DNA from: Caulobacter vibrioides OR37
GTDB taxonomy: Bacteria; Pseudomonadota; Alphaproteobacteria; Caulobacterales; Caulobacteraceae
DNA length: 64,000 nt
Direction of reading: 5' to 3'
Assembly: GCF_000372645.1 (NCBI RefSeq)
Contig: NZ_APMP01000026.1
Span: 1-64,000 of the forward strand
How positions within the stretch are numbered: the first letter of the stretch is position 1; every line of letters starts with the position of its first letter. The notes below the pieces were generated by a model. That model was not told the DNA's origin. It ran no database searches and saw only the letters and a program-made list of their open reading frames with translations. Positions 17,473 to 28,348 of the stretch are shown in pieces. Made by a program: the position numbers and the translations under genes.

Positions 17473-18966
17473 CTACCCCTTCAGCATCTCGCGTCCGGCC
17501 CAGACGCTGTGGGTTCCGCTGCTGAGCTTGTGGGGCAGGGCCAGGCGGCAGACGACCTCGAAGCGCTTGGCGTCGATGATCGCGCACTCCGAGCGGCCCT
17601 TGGTCTCGTCGATCAGGAAGGTGACCAGATAGCCGTCGTCCTCGTCGGCCGCCCCGACCCGGGGCGCGAACGGCGCCTCGCTGGCGTAAACGCCGTCGGG
17701 CAGGGTGATCGACCAGCTCTCGCCGGTCTCCAGGTCGTGCTTGACGAAGCCGTTGAACAGGAACCAGCCGGGCCGCGTGGTGGTCGAATAGGCGTAGCGA
17801 TAGGGCCGGCCGGCGTATTTCTGATTGAACATGCCGAATTCCAGGATCCGGTCGTCCAGGTGCTTCTCGGTCGTCTGGCCGGTCTTCAGATTGAACCGCC
17901 AGCGGTGCAGCTTGGGAAGGAAGCTGTGCTCGTCCAGATAGGCCATCAGGTGGCCGTGGCCGTCGGGGGCGCTTTCCAGCGGGCGCGGGGTCGGGTTTTC
18001 CTGGAAGTAGCCGTCCAGCACCACCTCGTCGCCGTCCTCATACGCGTTGAGCCAGTGCAGCACATAGGTCGGCTCGGCCTCGAACCAGCGCGGCTCGCCG
18101 CCGTGGCGCGGGACGATGGCGAAGCGCGACGGCACGCCCTTGTGCAGGCGCACCGCGTGGATGTTCCGCGCCATCAGCTCCTGGTCCCAGAACACCGGCA
18201 GGTCGTTGAGGATCGCGTATTTCGACGAGAAGGCCATGTCGTGCGGCAGGCGCGGGCCGGGCGTGGGGACCGCCTGATAGACCGTGCGCTTGCCGCTGGC
18301 GTCGACCACGCCGTAGTGCATGTAGGGCGCGGACTTGGAGTAGTTGAAGAACAGCAGCTCGCCGGTGGCCTCGTCGACCTTGGGGTGGGCCGACACGCCA
18401 TCCAGCGGCGCCCATGTGGCCACGCCCAGGGTCTCCAGGGTCAGCGGATCCAGCCGATAGGCCTCGCCGCACTGGTAGAAGGTGGCCAGGGCCTCGCCGT
18501 TGTGAACGACGATGTCGGTGCTGGCGCTGTCCTTCAGGGCGCCGTGGGCGCCGAAGCCGGGGCGCTTGGACGTGCCCGGACCGTCCATCAGCCCGCCCCA
18601 CAGGCCCTCGCCGGCTTCCTGCTCGGCTTCGAAGCACCGCGTGCGGACGAAGCGGTTGCGATAGGAGGCCTCGCCGCCCTTGAACTCGATCTGGCAGATC
18701 ATGCCGTCGCCGTCGAACGGGTGATAGCGGCCCAGCGGGTCGTGGACGGGGTTTTCGGTGTTGCGCAGATAGACGCCGTCCAGGTCGGTAGGGATCGCGC
18801 CCTCCAGCACCGGCAGGTCCCAGGCGTTGACCTCCTCGTGCAGCGGGGTCCAGGGCCCGGTCATGTACGGGTGGTTGGTCGGCGACAGCGACACGCGCAC
18901 CGGCGGCAGGCGTTCCACCTTCATCTCGGCGACTTTCTGGGCGACCTTCATCTCGGCGACGGTCAT
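17473..18966 (-). CDS. Carotenoid oxygenase (lignostilbene-dioxygenase-like)
   Basis: 497 residues, non-heme iron(II) carotenoid cleavage dioxygenase fold (seven-bladed propeller). Typical blocks are YLRNTENPVHDP, YHPFDGDGM, the His-containing VSAHPK, LPHDMAF and YVLHWLNAYEDGDEVVLDG, and the last ligand in SGTHSVW. Four metal-binding histidines are thus available. It cleaves a double bond in a carotenoid, stilbene or phenylpropene using O2. GGGAGG precedes the ATG at 18966. The N-terminus has an odd near-repeat (MKVAQKVAEMKVE). Substrates of this subgroup are often lignin-derived stilbenes, but that is family knowledge, not shown here. Confidence 0.93.
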   Translation of the reverse strand: MTVAEMKVAQKVAEMKVERLPPVRVSLSPTNHPYMTGPWTPLHEEVNAWDLPVLEGAIPTDLDGVYLRNTENPVHDPLGRYHPFDGDGMICQIEFKGGEASYRNRFVRTRCFEAEQEAGEGLWGGLMDGPGTSKRPGFGAHGALKDSASTDIVVHNGEALATFYQCGEAYRLDPLTLETLGVATWAPLDGVSAHPKVDEATGELLFFNYSKSAPYMHYGVVDASGKRTVYQAVPTPGPRLPHDMAFSSKYAILNDLPVFWDQELMARNIHAVRLHKGVPSRFAIVPRHGGEPRWFEAEPTYVLHWLNAYEDGDEVVLDGYFQENPTPRPLESAPDGHGHLMAYLDEHSFLPKLHRWRFNLKTGQTTEKHLDDRILEFGMFNQKYAGRPYRYAYSTTTRPGWFLFNGFVKHDLETGESWSITLPDGVYASEAPFAPRVGAADEDDGYLVTFLIDETKGRSECAIIDAKRFEVVCRLALPHKLSSGTHSVWAGREMLKG

Positions 18967-19059
18967 GGCGGCTCCTCCCGATCGAGACGCCTAGTATGAC
19001 GCCTTAGTCTCGTTGTGCAAGTTTCCCATGCGTCGCTTTCGCGCCGCGAAGGGGGCGTC

Positions 19060-19914
19060 CTACGCCAGAGCCGCGAACGCCTCGGTGGTCGCGTCCAGTC
19101 CCGAGGCCTCATCGGTCCAGATCGCCACGACCCGGCAGCCGCGCGCATAGGCGGCGAAGCCGCTGCCGGGGCCGCCGCCGGTGTGGCCCAGAGGATGGTT
19201 CAGCGGATCGTCGGCCCGCAGCATCAGGCCCAGCGCGTAGGCCGGGTCCGGGTGCAGGGCGCTACGGTGTTCGGGCAGGGCGCGGCGCTCCAGCATGGCC
19301 GCGAAGGTCTCGGGCGACAGCAGGGCGCCGGTGATCAGCGCGCGCAGCAGCCGGGCGGCCTCGATCGCCGGACCCACGACCAGGCCGTGATAGACCCAGC
19401 CGGGATGGTAGTCGGGCGCGCCGCCCATGGCGACGTCGGCCAGGTCCTCCGGCGTCAGCGCCAGTCGGGCGGCGGTCAGGCCGGCCGGCGCGAAGACCAG
19501 GGCGCGCAGGGCCTCGCCCAGCGCGAGGTCGGACGCGGCCGAGACGACCTGGGCGACCTCCAGATAGCCGATGTTGGAATAGGCCCAGCCTTCGCCGGGC
19601 GGATAGCGGAGACGGGCGGCGTCGGTCTCGGCCAACAGGCGGTCGGTCGACCAGGGCTGCGCGCCGGCGGCGACGTCGTCGTGATAGGCGGGTAGGCCGC
19701 CATAGTCGGGCAGCCCCGCCTCGTGCCGCAGCAGCTGGGCCAGGCTGAAGGGCCGTCCGGGCAGCGGCTTGTCCAGCGCCAGACGGCCGTCCTCGACCAG
19801 GCGCAGGGCGGCGATGGCCAGCGCCGTCTTGGTGAAGCTCCACCACGGAACGGGGCCGGCATGGCCCGAAAGGGTCTCGGTTCCGGCGGAGTTGATCAGG
19901 GCGCGCGATTCCAC
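19060..19914 (-). CDS. Serine hydrolase of the beta-lactamase class C / PBP4 family
   Basis: 284 residues from GTG. The catalytic SxxK is SFTK at about 26-29, the YxN motif is YSN in WAYSNIGY, and the third motif is HTGG (HTGGGPGSGF). The usual N-terminal part before SxxK is very short and no signal peptide is visible, so it is likely cytosolic. It probably hydrolyses esters or peptides rather than being a resistance enzyme. It starts 12 bases after the end of the sugar dehydrogenase gene, so the two are likely co-transcribed. Confidence 0.87.
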   Translation of the reverse strand: MESRALINSAGTETLSGHAGPVPWWSFTKTALAIAALRLVEDGRLALDKPLPGRPFSLAQLLRHEAGLPDYGGLPAYHDDVAAGAQPWSTDRLLAETDAARLRYPPGEGWAYSNIGYLEVAQVVSAASDLALGEALRALVFAPAGLTAARLALTPEDLADVAMGGAPDYHPGWVYHGLVVGPAIEAARLLRALITGALLSPETFAAMLERRALPEHRSALHPDPAYALGLMLRADDPLNHPLGHTGGGPGSGFAAYARGCRVVAIWTDEASGLDATTEAFAALA

Positions 19915-19926
19915 CCTGCCTTGATA

Positions 19927-21255
19927 CTACCGCGCCGGGCTGACCCGCCAGACCGTGTCGCCCACATCGTCGGCGACCAGCAGGGCGCCGCTCTTGTCGA
20001 CGATGACGCCGACCGGACGGCCCTGGGCCTTGCCCTTGTCGTTCAGGAAGCCGGTGACGAAGTCCTCGACCTTGCCCGCGGGCTTGCCGGCCTCGAACGG
20101 GACGAAGATCACCTTGTAGCCGGCCTGCGGGTTTCGGTTCCACGAGCCGTGCTGGCCCACGAACACGCCGCCGCGATAGCGGGCCGGGAAGCTCTGGCCC
20201 TGATAGAAGGCCAGGCCCAGCGAGGCGGTATGGGCCCCGACCGCGAAGTCCGGGACGATGGCGCGCTCGACCAGGTCGGGGCGGCGGTCGCTGTCGCGGA
20301 TCCGCTTGTCCGCGTGCCGGCCGAAATAGCTGAAGGGCCAACCGTAGAAGCCGCCCTCGCGCACCGAGGTGATGTAGTCGGGCACCAGGTCGTCGCCCAG
20401 CTCGTCGCGCTCGTTGACGGCGGTCCACAGCTGGCCGGTGGCCGGATTCCAGTCCAGGCCGTTCGGATTGCGCAGGCCCGAGGCGAAGACGCGCTTGGCG
20501 CCGGTGGCCAGGTCGATCCGCAGGATCGCGGCGCGGTCGGTCTCGGCGGCCAGGCCGTTCTCGCCGACATTGCTGTTCGAGCCGACCGTGGCGTAAAGCG
20601 CCTTGCCGTCGGGACTGGCGATGATGTTCTTGGTCCAATGGTGGTTGATCGGCCCGCCCGGCAGGTCGGCGATCTTGCGGCCCGGCGCGTCGATGCGGGT
20701 CTGACCCTCGACATAGGGGAAGGCCACGATGGCGTCGGTGTTGGCGACATAGAGCGTGTCGCCGACCAGGGCCATGCCGAACGGCGAGTGCAGGTGGGTC
20801 AGGAACGGGACCTTGGTCTCGGCCACGCCGTCGTGATCGGCGTCGCGCAGCAGGGTGATGCGGTCGGCGCTGGGCACGCCCGCTCCGGCTTTCTTCATCA
20901 GCAGACCCTCGAAGAAGCCGCGAACGCCCTTCGGCTTCTCGCCGTCGCGCGGGCCGTTGGTCTCGGCGACCAGCACGTCGCCATTGGGCAGGGCCAGCAA
21001 CCAGCGCGGATGGTCCAGGCCCTTGGCGAAGGGCTGGATCCGGAAGCCGGCCGGGACCTTCGGCGTCTGGCCCGCCGGCCATCCGACCACGTCGGAAACC
21101 TTAACGGTCGGGATCAGGGCGCGTCGCGGTTCGGGCAGGGCGGGGTTGGCGCCGTAGCCGACGGAATTCCCTGTCTGGCCAGGGCTTTGACCGCATCCCG
21201 CCAAGGCCGCGAGCGCGGCGCAGGCGACCAGCGCCCCGTAAAAACCGCGACGCAT
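19927..21255 (-). CDS. PQQ-type sugar (sorbosone) dehydrogenase lipoprotein
   Basis: 442 residues. The lipoprotein signal ends ALAALAGC with Cys21 as the lipidated residue, so it is membrane-anchored in the periplasm. The mature part is a beta-propeller of the glucose/sorbosone dehydrogenase type, with [51 protein letters not shown] and [11 protein letters not shown]. Such proteins oxidise aldoses or aldehydes with PQQ and pass electrons to the respiratory chain. PQQ binding is inferred from fold only. It is probably in one operon with the serine hydrolase behind it. Confidence 0.9.
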   Translation of the reverse strand: MRRGFYGALVACAALAALAGCGQSPGQTGNSVGYGANPALPEPRRALIPTVKVSDVVGWPAGQTPKVPAGFRIQPFAKGLDHPRWLLALPNGDVLVAETNGPRDGEKPKGVRGFFEGLLMKKAGAGVPSADRITLLRDADHDGVAETKVPFLTHLHSPFGMALVGDTLYVANTDAIVAFPYVEGQTRIDAPGRKIADLPGGPINHHWTKNIIASPDGKALYATVGSNSNVGENGLAAETDRAAILRIDLATGAKRVFASGLRNPNGLDWNPATGQLWTAVNERDELGDDLVPDYITSVREGGFYGWPFSYFGRHADKRIRDSDRRPDLVERAIVPDFAVGAHTASLGLAFYQGQSFPARYRGGVFVGQHGSWNRNPQAGYKVIFVPFEAGKPAGKVEDFVTGFLNDKGKAQGRPVGVIVDKSGALLVADDVGDTVWRVSPAR

Positions 21256-21331
21256 AGCCGCTCTCCCTCTTCATCCAGCGTTCAACGCGCGAGGGCTCTA
21301 ATCGGCCACGGTCGTCGAGACGGGTTTGGCC

Positions 21332-21988
21332 ATGGTGAAGTTCTTAGCCACAACGATCAACCGCAGATATCTGATGGGCGGCCTGCTGGGCCTCGGTGCG
21401 CCGGGCGCGGCCTCCGCCGCCGCGCGCGGGAAGCCGCCGTCCCCGCCGCTGGTCACGCTGCTGGGCGATTCCATCACCGCCGGCCTGGGCGTGGCCGAGG
21501 GGCTGGCCCTGCCGGCGCGGCTGCAGTCGGCGCTGGATCAGCTGCGCGTCCGCGCCCGCGTCTTCGGCTTCGGGGTGATGGGCGACACCACCCTGGGCGG
21601 CCTGGCGCGGGTCGAGCGCGTGCCGGTCGGCACCAGCGTCTGCGTCGTGGCCCTGGGCGGCAACGACCTGCTGCAGGGCGCCGACCCCGCCTGGACCCGC
21701 GCCAACCTCCGCGCCATCGTCCAGCGCCTGAAGGCCCGCGGCATTCGCGTGGTGCTGGCGGGCGTGCGCGCCCCGGCCCTGCTGGGCGTCGACTACGCCC
21801 GCCGCTTCAGCCAGATCTATCCGCAGCTGGCCCAGGAGGAGGGGGTGTTCCTCGAGCCCGACTTCTTCACCGGCGTGATCGGGGTCGCCCGCTACATGCA
21901 GGGCGACGGCATCCATCCGAACGCGGAAGGCGCGCGGATCATCGCCGATCGGCTGGCCCCGGTGGTGGCGCGCGCGCTGAGCGCCTGA
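21332..21988 (+). CDS. GDSL/SGNH arylesterase, exported
   Basis: 218 residues from ATG 21332 (TTG at 21326 is also open). An N-terminal NRRYLMGG-type segment followed by a hydrophobic stretch looks like a twin-arginine signal. Block I is LLGDSITAG, block III is ALGGNDLL and block V is DGIHPNAEG, giving the Ser-Asp-His triad of TesA-like lysophospholipase/arylesterases. It likely acts in the periplasm on aryl or thioesters. It is divergent from the sugar dehydrogenase gene, with a 76-base shared upstream region. Confidence 0.9.
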   Translation: MVKFLATTINRRYLMGGLLGLGAPGAASAAARGKPPSPPLVTLLGDSITAGLGVAEGLALPARLQSALDQLRVRARVFGFGVMGDTTLGGLARVERVPVGTSVCVVALGGNDLLQGADPAWTRANLRAIVQRLKARGIRVVLAGVRAPALLGVDYARRFSQIYPQLAQEEGVFLEPDFFTGVIGVARYMQGDGIHPNAEGARIIADRLAPVVARALSA

Positions 21989-22015
21989 CGCGAAAACGCC
22001 CTCCGCGGCGGGCGC

Positions 22016-25000
22016 CTACTCCGCCGCGTTCAGGCCGTGCTTGTCGCCGGACGCGTGATGGCGGCCGCCGAACAGCCGGCCCATCAGCCGTTCGGCGCGG
22101 GTCTTCAGACCGTCCATCAGCACGAACACCACCGGGATGTAGAGCAGCGACAGCAGGGTCGAGGTGATCAGGCCGCCGATCACCGCGATGGCCATCGGGG
22201 CGCGGAACTCGACGTCCGCTCCGAAGCCCACGGCGACCGGGATCATGCCCGCGCCCATGGCCACGGTGGTCATCAGGATCGGCCGGGCCCGCTTGTGGGC
22301 GGCGTCGATGATCGCCGTGCGCTTGTCCATGCCCTGTTCCTTCATCGCCATGATCGCGTACTCGACCAGCAGGATCGAGTTCTTGGCCGCGATGCCCATC
22401 AGCATCAGGATCCCGATCAGGGTCGAGATCGAGAAGCTGGAGTGGACCAGCACCAGCAGGCCGAAGGCGCCGCCGATGGCCAGCGGCAGGGCCACCATGA
22501 TCGTGATCGGGTGGGCGAAGCTGCGGAACAGCAGCACCAGCACGACGTACATCAGAAGGATGCCGGTCACGAGCGCGCCGACGAAGCCGGTGACCATCTC
22601 GGCGATGAACTCGGAATCGCCGGCCGGGGTCTCCTTGACGCCCGGCGGCAGGTGCTTGACCGAGGGCAGGGCGTGGACGCGCTTGGCCGCCTCGCCGACG
22701 ACGATGCCGTCCAGCTCGGCGGTGATGGTGGCCACGCGCGAGCGGTCCTGGCGGCTGATCTGCGAGGGACCGGCGCCGAAGCGGATGTCGGCCACGGCCT
22801 CCAGCGGCACGGGTCCGTTGGCCGACGGCACGCGCAGGGTTTGCAGCACCGCCAGATCCTCGCGAGCGTTCTGCGACAGGCGCAGGCGGATCGGCACCTG
22901 GCGGTCGCCGAGATTGTACTTGGGCAGGTTCTGGTCGACGTCGCCGATGGTGGCCACGCGCACGGCCTGCGAGATCGCGCCCGCCGAGACGCCGGCGCGC
23001 GCCGCCTGGTCGGGCTTGGGCGTGACGACGATCTCCGGACGGGCGATCGCGGCGGTGTTGACCACGTGGGCCAGGCCCGGGACGCCGCGCATCTCGGCCT
23101 CGACCTTGCGGGCGGCGGCTTCCAGGTCCGGGCCGTTGTCGCCCAGCAGGCTCAGGGTGTAGGACGCGCCGCTGGAGGGGCCGCCGCCATTGTTGCTGCC
23201 CGAGCCGATGCGCGCGCCGGGAATGGCCGCCAGCTGGTCGACCATCTCGCGGTTGAACTGCCGCTGGCTCATGCGCTGGTGCTTGTCGATCAGGTCGGCG
23301 GTGACGCTGGCCGTGTTGATCGAGTCGCCGCCGACCGCGGCATAGACGCTGACCACTTCCTTGCGGGCCAGCAGCGCCTTGGTGACGCGCTGGGTCACGG
23401 CGTCGGTCTCGTCCAGCGTCGCGCCGGGCGGCAGCTCGACCGAGAACTCGGCGCGGCCGCGATCGACCGCCGGCTGGAACTCGAACGGCAGGCGGGTGGC
23501 CAGGAACACCGAGCCGGCGAACAGCGGAATGCCCATCAGCAGGACCTTCCAGCGATTGCGCAGGCCCCAGTTCAGCGCCTTCAGATAGGGCCCCATCCAC
23601 GGGGGGTCCTTGTCCTCATGGCTGGCGTCGGCCTTCAGCATGTAGGCGCCCATCAGCGGCGTCAGCAGGCGGGCGACCACCAGCGAGAACAGCACCGAGA
23701 TGCAGGCGGCCAGGGCGAAGGCCTTGAAGAACTGGCCGATGATGCCGGGCATGAAGCCCACGGGCGCGAACACCGCCACGATGGTGAAGGTGGTGGCCAC
23801 GACGGCCAGGCCGATCTCGTCGGCGGCTTCCATGGCCGCCGCGTAGGGGCTTTTGCCGCCGCGCATGTGGCGGACGATGTTCTCGATCTCGACGATGGCG
23901 TCGTCGACCAGGATCCCGACGGTCAGCGACAGCGCCAGCAGGGTGATGCCGTTCAGCGACTGGTTCAGCGGCGCCAGCACCGCGAAGGTCGGGATCAGCG
24001 ACAGCGGGATGGCCACGGCCGACAGCAGGGTGGCGCGCCAGTCGCGCAGGAACAGCAGCACCACCAGCACGGCCAGCACCGCGCCCAGGATCAGCGCCTC
24101 CATCGAGGCCGCGTAGCTGTTCTCGATATATTTGACGTTGGAGGTGACCTCCTCGATCTTCAGCTCGGGGTGGTCCTTGTTCAGCTGGGCGACGGCCTTG
24201 CGCACCTTCTCGGCGGTCTGGACCTCCGAGCCGCCGCGCGAGCGGACCATGTTGAAGGTCACGACCTCCTGGCCGTCATAGCGGGCGCGCGAACGCGGCT
24301 CGGCCCAGTGGTCGGTGACCGTGCCGAGATCGCCCAGACGCACTGTGCCCCCGCCGGACATCGGCACGCGGGTCTCGCGCAGCTGCTCGACCGAGCCGGC
24401 CGCGCCCAGGGTGCGGATGGCCCGCTCGGCGCCCGAGATCGTCACCCGCCCGCCGGGCAGGTCGGCGTTGGACGAGACCAGGGCCTGGCTGACGGCCGCG
24501 GCCGTGACGCCGCTGGCGGCCAGGCGATCGGGATCCAGCGCGACCTCGATCTCGCGGCTGACGCCGCCTTGCCGGTTGACCTGCCGCACGCCCTTGATGG
24601 CCAGCAGCGCCCGGCTGACGTCGTTGTCGACGAACCAGCTGCGCTGTTCCGGCGTCAGGGTCGGCGCCCGGACCACATAGGTGATCAGGCCGTTGCCGGT
24701 GGTGTCGATCCGGGTGACGATCGGTTCCTGCATGTCCTGCGGCAGCGAGCCGCGCAGATTGGACATGGCGTTGCGCACGTCGTTGGTGACGCGCTCGTGG
24801 TCCACCCCCAGCTCGAACTCGATGAAGGTGGTCGAGGCGCCGTCGACGACGGTGGAGTTGATGTGGCGCACCTGGCCCAGGCCCGCGACCGAGTCCTCGA
24901 TCAGCCGTGTGACCTGGGTCTCCAGCTCCTGGGGCGCGGCGCCGGGGCGCACGGCCGTGACGACGACGAACGGGAAGTCGACGTCGGGATTGTTGTTGAT

Positions 25001-25102
25001 CCGCATGCTCTTGAAGCCGGCGATCCCGAAAACCGTCAGCAGCAGGAACAGGATCACGACGGGGATCGGGTTCTTGATCGCCCAGGATGAGATGTTGCGC
25101 AT
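22016..25102 (-). CDS. RND-family efflux transporter (AcrB/MdtB-like)
   Basis: 1028 residues, full-length hydrophobe/amphiphile efflux-1 type RND pump. There are twelve membrane segments in two halves, each half with a large periplasmic loop. The proton-relay pair is in [15 protein letters not shown], and N-terminal [13 protein letters not shown] is typical. It drives export of drugs or metabolites across both membranes together with its adaptor and a TolC-like channel that is not encoded here. It is preceded by its adaptor gene with a 10-base gap on the same strand. Confidence 0.95.
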   Translation of the reverse strand: MRNISSWAIKNPIPVVILFLLLTVFGIAGFKSMRINNNPDVDFPFVVVTAVRPGAAPQELETQVTRLIEDSVAGLGQVRHINSTVVDGASTTFIEFELGVDHERVTNDVRNAMSNLRGSLPQDMQEPIVTRIDTTGNGLITYVVRAPTLTPEQRSWFVDNDVSRALLAIKGVRQVNRQGGVSREIEVALDPDRLAASGVTAAAVSQALVSSNADLPGGRVTISGAERAIRTLGAAGSVEQLRETRVPMSGGGTVRLGDLGTVTDHWAEPRSRARYDGQEVVTFNMVRSRGGSEVQTAEKVRKAVAQLNKDHPELKIEEVTSNVKYIENSYAASMEALILGAVLAVLVVLLFLRDWRATLLSAVAIPLSLIPTFAVLAPLNQSLNGITLLALSLTVGILVDDAIVEIENIVRHMRGGKSPYAAAMEAADEIGLAVVATTFTIVAVFAPVGFMPGIIGQFFKAFALAACISVLFSLVVARLLTPLMGAYMLKADASHEDKDPPWMGPYLKALNWGLRNRWKVLLMGIPLFAGSVFLATRLPFEFQPAVDRGRAEFSVELPPGATLDETDAVTQRVTKALLARKEVVSVYAAVGGDSINTASVTADLIDKHQRMSQRQFNREMVDQLAAIPGARIGSGSNNGGGPSSGASYTLSLLGDNGPDLEAAARKVEAEMRGVPGLAHVVNTAAIARPEIVVTPKPDQAARAGVSAGAISQAVRVATIGDVDQNLPKYNLGDRQVPIRLRLSQNAREDLAVLQTLRVPSANGPVPLEAVADIRFGAGPSQISRQDRSRVATITAELDGIVVGEAAKRVHALPSVKHLPPGVKETPAGDSEFIAEMVTGFVGALVTGILLMYVVLVLLFRSFAHPITIMVALPLAIGGAFGLLVLVHSSFSISTLIGILMLMGIAAKNSILLVEYAIMAMKEQGMDKRTAIIDAAHKRARPILMTTVAMGAGMIPVAVGFGADVEFRAPMAIAVIGGLITSTLLSLLYIPVVFVLMDGLKTRAERLMGRLFGGRHHASGDKHGLNAAE

Positions 25103-25112
25103 CGGACGGTCC

Positions 25113-26270
25113 TCAGCGCGCCGGTTGGGCGGGGGTCTGGACGCGCGGCGTCGCGCCCACGCGCACGGGGTCGCCTTCGCCCAGGAAGCCCGCGCCGTCG
25201 ACCACCACCGTCTCGCCCGGGTTCAGGCCCGCGGCGGCGACGCGGTCGCCGGTCGTGGCCAGCACGTCGATCCGGCGGAAGTGAACCTTCTTGCCGGCGT
25301 CGACGACGAACACCCCGGGGCGGTTCTCGCGGTACAGCACCGCGGCCGAGGGCACGACCAGGGCGGGCTGATCGCCGGCGTCGATGGTGGCGCGGGCGAA
25401 CATGCCCGGCCGGAACGCGCCCATGGCGGTCAGCGCCACCCGCGCCATGCCCAGACGGCTGGACGGATTGACCTCGGAGGTGACGATGCGGACCCGGCCG
25501 CTCATCTGGCCGACCTTTTCGGAATAGACCTTGGCCGGCATCCCGGCCTTGACGGCCGAGAGGTCGGTCTCGGGAATTTCGGCGTTCAGCTCCAGGCGGC
25601 TGTCGCGGACGATGCGGAAGAGCTCGCTTCCGGCGGTGACGATCTGGCCCTTGTGGACGCTGCGGCGGCTGATCAGCCCGCCGACCGGCGCGCGGATCGT
25701 GGCCTGGGCCAGATGGGCGGCGGTCTCGCCGCGCGCGGCCTCGGCGGCGGCCAGGTTGGCGGCGGCCGAGCCTTCCTTGGCCGTGGCGGTGTCCAGGCCG
25801 GCCTGCGACAGGTAGCCCTTGGCGTTCAGCTCGCGCGAACGGTTCAGCGACGCCCGCGCCTCGGCCAGGGTGGCCTTGGCGGCCGCGACGCTGGCCTCCT
25901 GCTGGCGCAGCTGCGCGGCGATCAGGGTGTCGTTCAGCTTGACCAGCACCTGGCCGGCCTTGACCACCTGACCCTCTTCGGCGTTGACCGCCAGGGCGGT
26001 CAGGCCGCCGGTCTCGGCGCCGACCGGCACCTCTTCCCACGGCGAGATCGTGCCGCTGGCGTTGATCTGGCGAGCGATCGGCGCGCTGACCACCTGGGCC
26101 ACGCTGACGGTCTGGGCGGCGGTCCCGCCCTCGGCGGCCTTGACCTTCTTGGGCTTCTTGTCGCCGCAGCCGGCCAGCGCGATCGCGCTGACGCCCAGGA
26201 TCAAGACCAGCGCGCTCACAGACGGGCGACGCCCCGCGATCCGGTTCAGCACGACGATATCCCCAGCCAC
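25113..26270 (-). CDS. RND efflux periplasmic adaptor (membrane fusion protein)
   Basis: 385 residues. A lipoprotein-type signal (SAIALAGC, Cys at about 35) anchors it in the inner membrane. The order is that of HlyD/AcrA adaptors: barrel-sandwich start (ASGTISPWEEVPVGAE), helical hairpin (about 110-170) with QEASVAAAKATLAEARAS, the second lipoyl half APVGGLISRRSVHKGQIV, then a beta-barrel. It forms the bridge between the RND pump downstream and an outer-membrane channel. An AT-rich stretch (TTAATTTACCGTAAG) about 50 bases upstream may hold its promoter. Confidence 0.94.
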   Translation of the reverse strand: MAGDIVVLNRIAGRRPSVSALVLILGVSAIALAGCGDKKPKKVKAAEGGTAAQTVSVAQVVSAPIARQINASGTISPWEEVPVGAETGGLTALAVNAEEGQVVKAGQVLVKLNDTLIAAQLRQQEASVAAAKATLAEARASLNRSRELNAKGYLSQAGLDTATAKEGSAAANLAAAEAARGETAAHLAQATIRAPVGGLISRRSVHKGQIVTAGSELFRIVRDSRLELNAEIPETDLSAVKAGMPAKVYSEKVGQMSGRVRIVTSEVNPSSRLGMARVALTAMGAFRPGMFARATIDAGDQPALVVPSAAVLYRENRPGVFVVDAGKKVHFRRIDVLATTGDRVAAAGLNPGETVVVDGAGFLGEGDPVRVGATPRVQTPAQPAR

Positions 26271-26357
26271 AATTAAAAGCCCGCCGGCCTTCTAGCCGAC
26301 AAACCCCGGAGCGCTGAGTTAATTTACCGTAAGACGATAAATGGCCCTCAATGCGCG

Positions 26358-26996
26358 TCAGGCTTTCACGTCGCGGTCCGTCCCGGCCTGCGCCGCCTTG
26401 GCCCGGGCGAAGGCGGGGCGGTCCCGCATCCGGGCCCAGTACGCGGTCACGGCCGGGGAAAACTGCTCGGAAAGATCCAGCGTCTCGGCCAGCAGCAGGG
26501 CGTAGGCCACCGAAATGTCCGCGCCGGTGAAGCGTTCGCCGGCCACGAACGGCGCGGTCTCGAGCCGGGCGTCCAGGCCGCGCAGCCGCGCCAGGAACCA
26601 GCGGGCGTAGTCGCCGGCGACCTGGGGATTGCGCCGATCCTCGGGCTCCAGCCGCGTGTAGCGCAGCACCAGGGTCTGCGGAAAGGTCAGGGTCGCCTCG
26701 CCGTACAGCAGGCCGTTCAGATAGGCGCCATAGCCGGCCTCGTCCGGGCGCACGGACAGGGCGCCGTTCCCATGACGCATCGACAGGTACTCGATCATCG
26801 CCGAGGACTCGGTCATCCGCGTCTCGCCGTCGACCAGCAGCGGGATGGTGCCCAGCGGGTTTTCGTCGAGATAGTCCCGGGCGTGGAAGCGCGGCGGGAA
26901 CGGTAGCAGCTTCAGCTCATAGGGCAGGCCCAGCTCCTCCAGCGCCCAGAGCGGCCGGAACGAGCGGGCGTCGCGGCAGTGCCAGAGGGTGATCAT
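26358..26996 (-). CDS. Glutathione S-transferase family protein
   Basis: 212 residues starting MITLWHCRDARSFRPLWALEE. An N-terminal thioredoxin-like domain with NPLGTIPLLVDGETRMTESSAM (glutathione gamma-Glu site) is followed by a helical C-terminal domain with the GERFTGADISVAYAL N-capping motif. It probably conjugates or reduces electrophiles with glutathione. The ATG at 26996 was chosen because the upstream in-frame extension lacks homology. It lies just downstream of the thiolase gene on the same strand. Confidence 0.92.
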   Translation of the reverse strand: MITLWHCRDARSFRPLWALEELGLPYELKLLPFPPRFHARDYLDENPLGTIPLLVDGETRMTESSAMIEYLSMRHGNGALSVRPDEAGYGAYLNGLLYGEATLTFPQTLVLRYTRLEPEDRRNPQVAGDYARWFLARLRGLDARLETAPFVAGERFTGADISVAYALLLAETLDLSEQFSPAVTAYWARMRDRPAFARAKAAQAGTDRDVKA

Positions 26997-27113
26997 GCCT
27001 GTCTCCCCATATCCCCTCCGACCCCATATCCCCTCCCGACGCGTCGGAGGGGTGAACGAGACGGCGCGGCGCGCGCCCTCGTCCACCGCCTCCCCCGCGC
27101 GGAAAGAGGGCGA

Positions 27114-28286
27114 TCAGAGCCGCTCGATGATCGTGACGTTCGCCAGGCCGCCGCCCTCGCACATGGTCTGCAGGCCATAGCGGGCGCCGCGATCCTTCAG
27201 GGCGTGCACCAGGGTGGTCATCAGCTTGGCCCCCGAGCCGCCCAGCGGGTGGCCGAGCGCGATGGCGCCGCCGTGGACGTTCAGCCTGTCCGGATCGGCG
27301 CCCGTCGCCTGAAGCCACGCGGTCGGCACCGAGGCGAAGGCCTCGTTGACCTCGTAGAGGTCGATGTCGCCGATCTTCATGCCGGCCCGCTCCAGGGCCC
27401 TTTGGGTGGCGGGGATCGGCGCCTCCAGCATGATGACCGGGTCGTGGCCGATCACCGTCATGCCGTGGATCCGCGCCAGCGGCGTCGCGCCCAGCGCCTT
27501 CAGGCCGCGTTCGTTGACGATCATCACGCCCGCCGCGCCGTCGCAGATCTGGCTGGAGGTGGCGGCGGTCAGGCGGCCGTCCTCGGCCAGCAGCTTCACC
27601 GCGCCGATCGACTCCCGCGAGGCGTCCCAGCGGATGCCCTCGTCGGCGGCGTGGGTCTCGGTCGTCCCGTCCGGCAGGGTGACCTCGATCGGCACGATCT
27701 CGGCGGCGAACTTGCCGGCCTTGGTCGCTGCGGCTGCGCGCTGGTGGCTGGTCAGGGCGTAGGCGTCCAGCACGTCGCGCTCCAGGCCGTACTTGCGGGC
27801 CACCATCTCGGCGCCGGCGAACTGGCTGAACTGGATGTCCGGATAGCGGGCCTGGATGCGCGGGCTCATATAGGTCCCGAAGCCGTTCTTGTAGGGCAGG
27901 GTCGAGGGCAGGCCCATCGGCACGCGGCTCATGCTCTCGACGCCGGCGGCGATGACGATGTCCATGGCCCCCGACATCACGGTGGCGGCGGCGAAGTGGA
28001 TGGCCTGCTGCGACGAGCCGCACTGGCGGTCGACCGACGTGGCCGGCACGCTCTCGGGCAGCTTGGAGGCCAGGACCGCGTTGCGCGCGATATTGACGGA
28101 CTGCTCGCCCGCCTGGCCGACGCAGCCCAGGATCACGTCCTCGATCAGGGCCGGATCGGCGCCGACGCGCTCGACCAGGCTATCCAGCACCACGCCCGCC
28201 AGGTCGGCCGGATGCCAGCCAGAGACCTTGCCGCCCTTGCGCCCGCCGGCCGTCCGCGCGGCCGCCACGATATAAGCTTCGCCCAT
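27114..28286 (-). CDS. Acetyl-CoA C-acyltransferase (thiolase)
   Basis: 390 residues. The acyl-enzyme cysteine is Cys89 in DRQCGSSQQA. The second site is GGAIALGHPLGGSGAKL (His), and the proton-transfer cysteine is in CEGGGLANVTIIE. It is a degradative-type thiolase that splits 3-ketoacyl-CoA with CoA in beta-oxidation or related acyl catabolism. AGGAGG lies before the ATG. It stands upstream of the GST gene on the same strand; the 117-base spacer contains a degenerate CCCCTCC repeat. Confidence 0.95.
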   Translation of the reverse strand: MGEAYIVAAARTAGGRKGGKVSGWHPADLAGVVLDSLVERVGADPALIEDVILGCVGQAGEQSVNIARNAVLASKLPESVPATSVDRQCGSSQQAIHFAAATVMSGAMDIVIAAGVESMSRVPMGLPSTLPYKNGFGTYMSPRIQARYPDIQFSQFAGAEMVARKYGLERDVLDAYALTSHQRAAAATKAGKFAAEIVPIEVTLPDGTTETHAADEGIRWDASRESIGAVKLLAEDGRLTAATSSQICDGAAGVMIVNERGLKALGATPLARIHGMTVIGHDPVIMLEAPIPATQRALERAGMKIGDIDLYEVNEAFASVPTAWLQATGADPDRLNVHGGAIALGHPLGGSGAKLMTTLVHALKDRGARYGLQTMCEGGGLANVTIIERL

Positions 28287-28348
28287 GTGTTCCTCCTGTG
28301 GCGGGGAGGAAAACAGGCGGTGGCGCCTATGTCAGCGGTGACGCGGCG

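Noticed and set aside
26319-26333. TTAA-N7-TAAG before the RND adaptor gene, similar to a full CtrA box
   Set aside because: The second half deviates from TTAA, and efflux genes are not known CtrA targets. Kept only as an AT-rich promoter region.
27000-27113. CCCCTCCGAC repeats between GST and thiolase genes
   Set aside because: Looks like a decayed member of the palindromic families, but the arms no longer pair well, so it was not called as a repeat.
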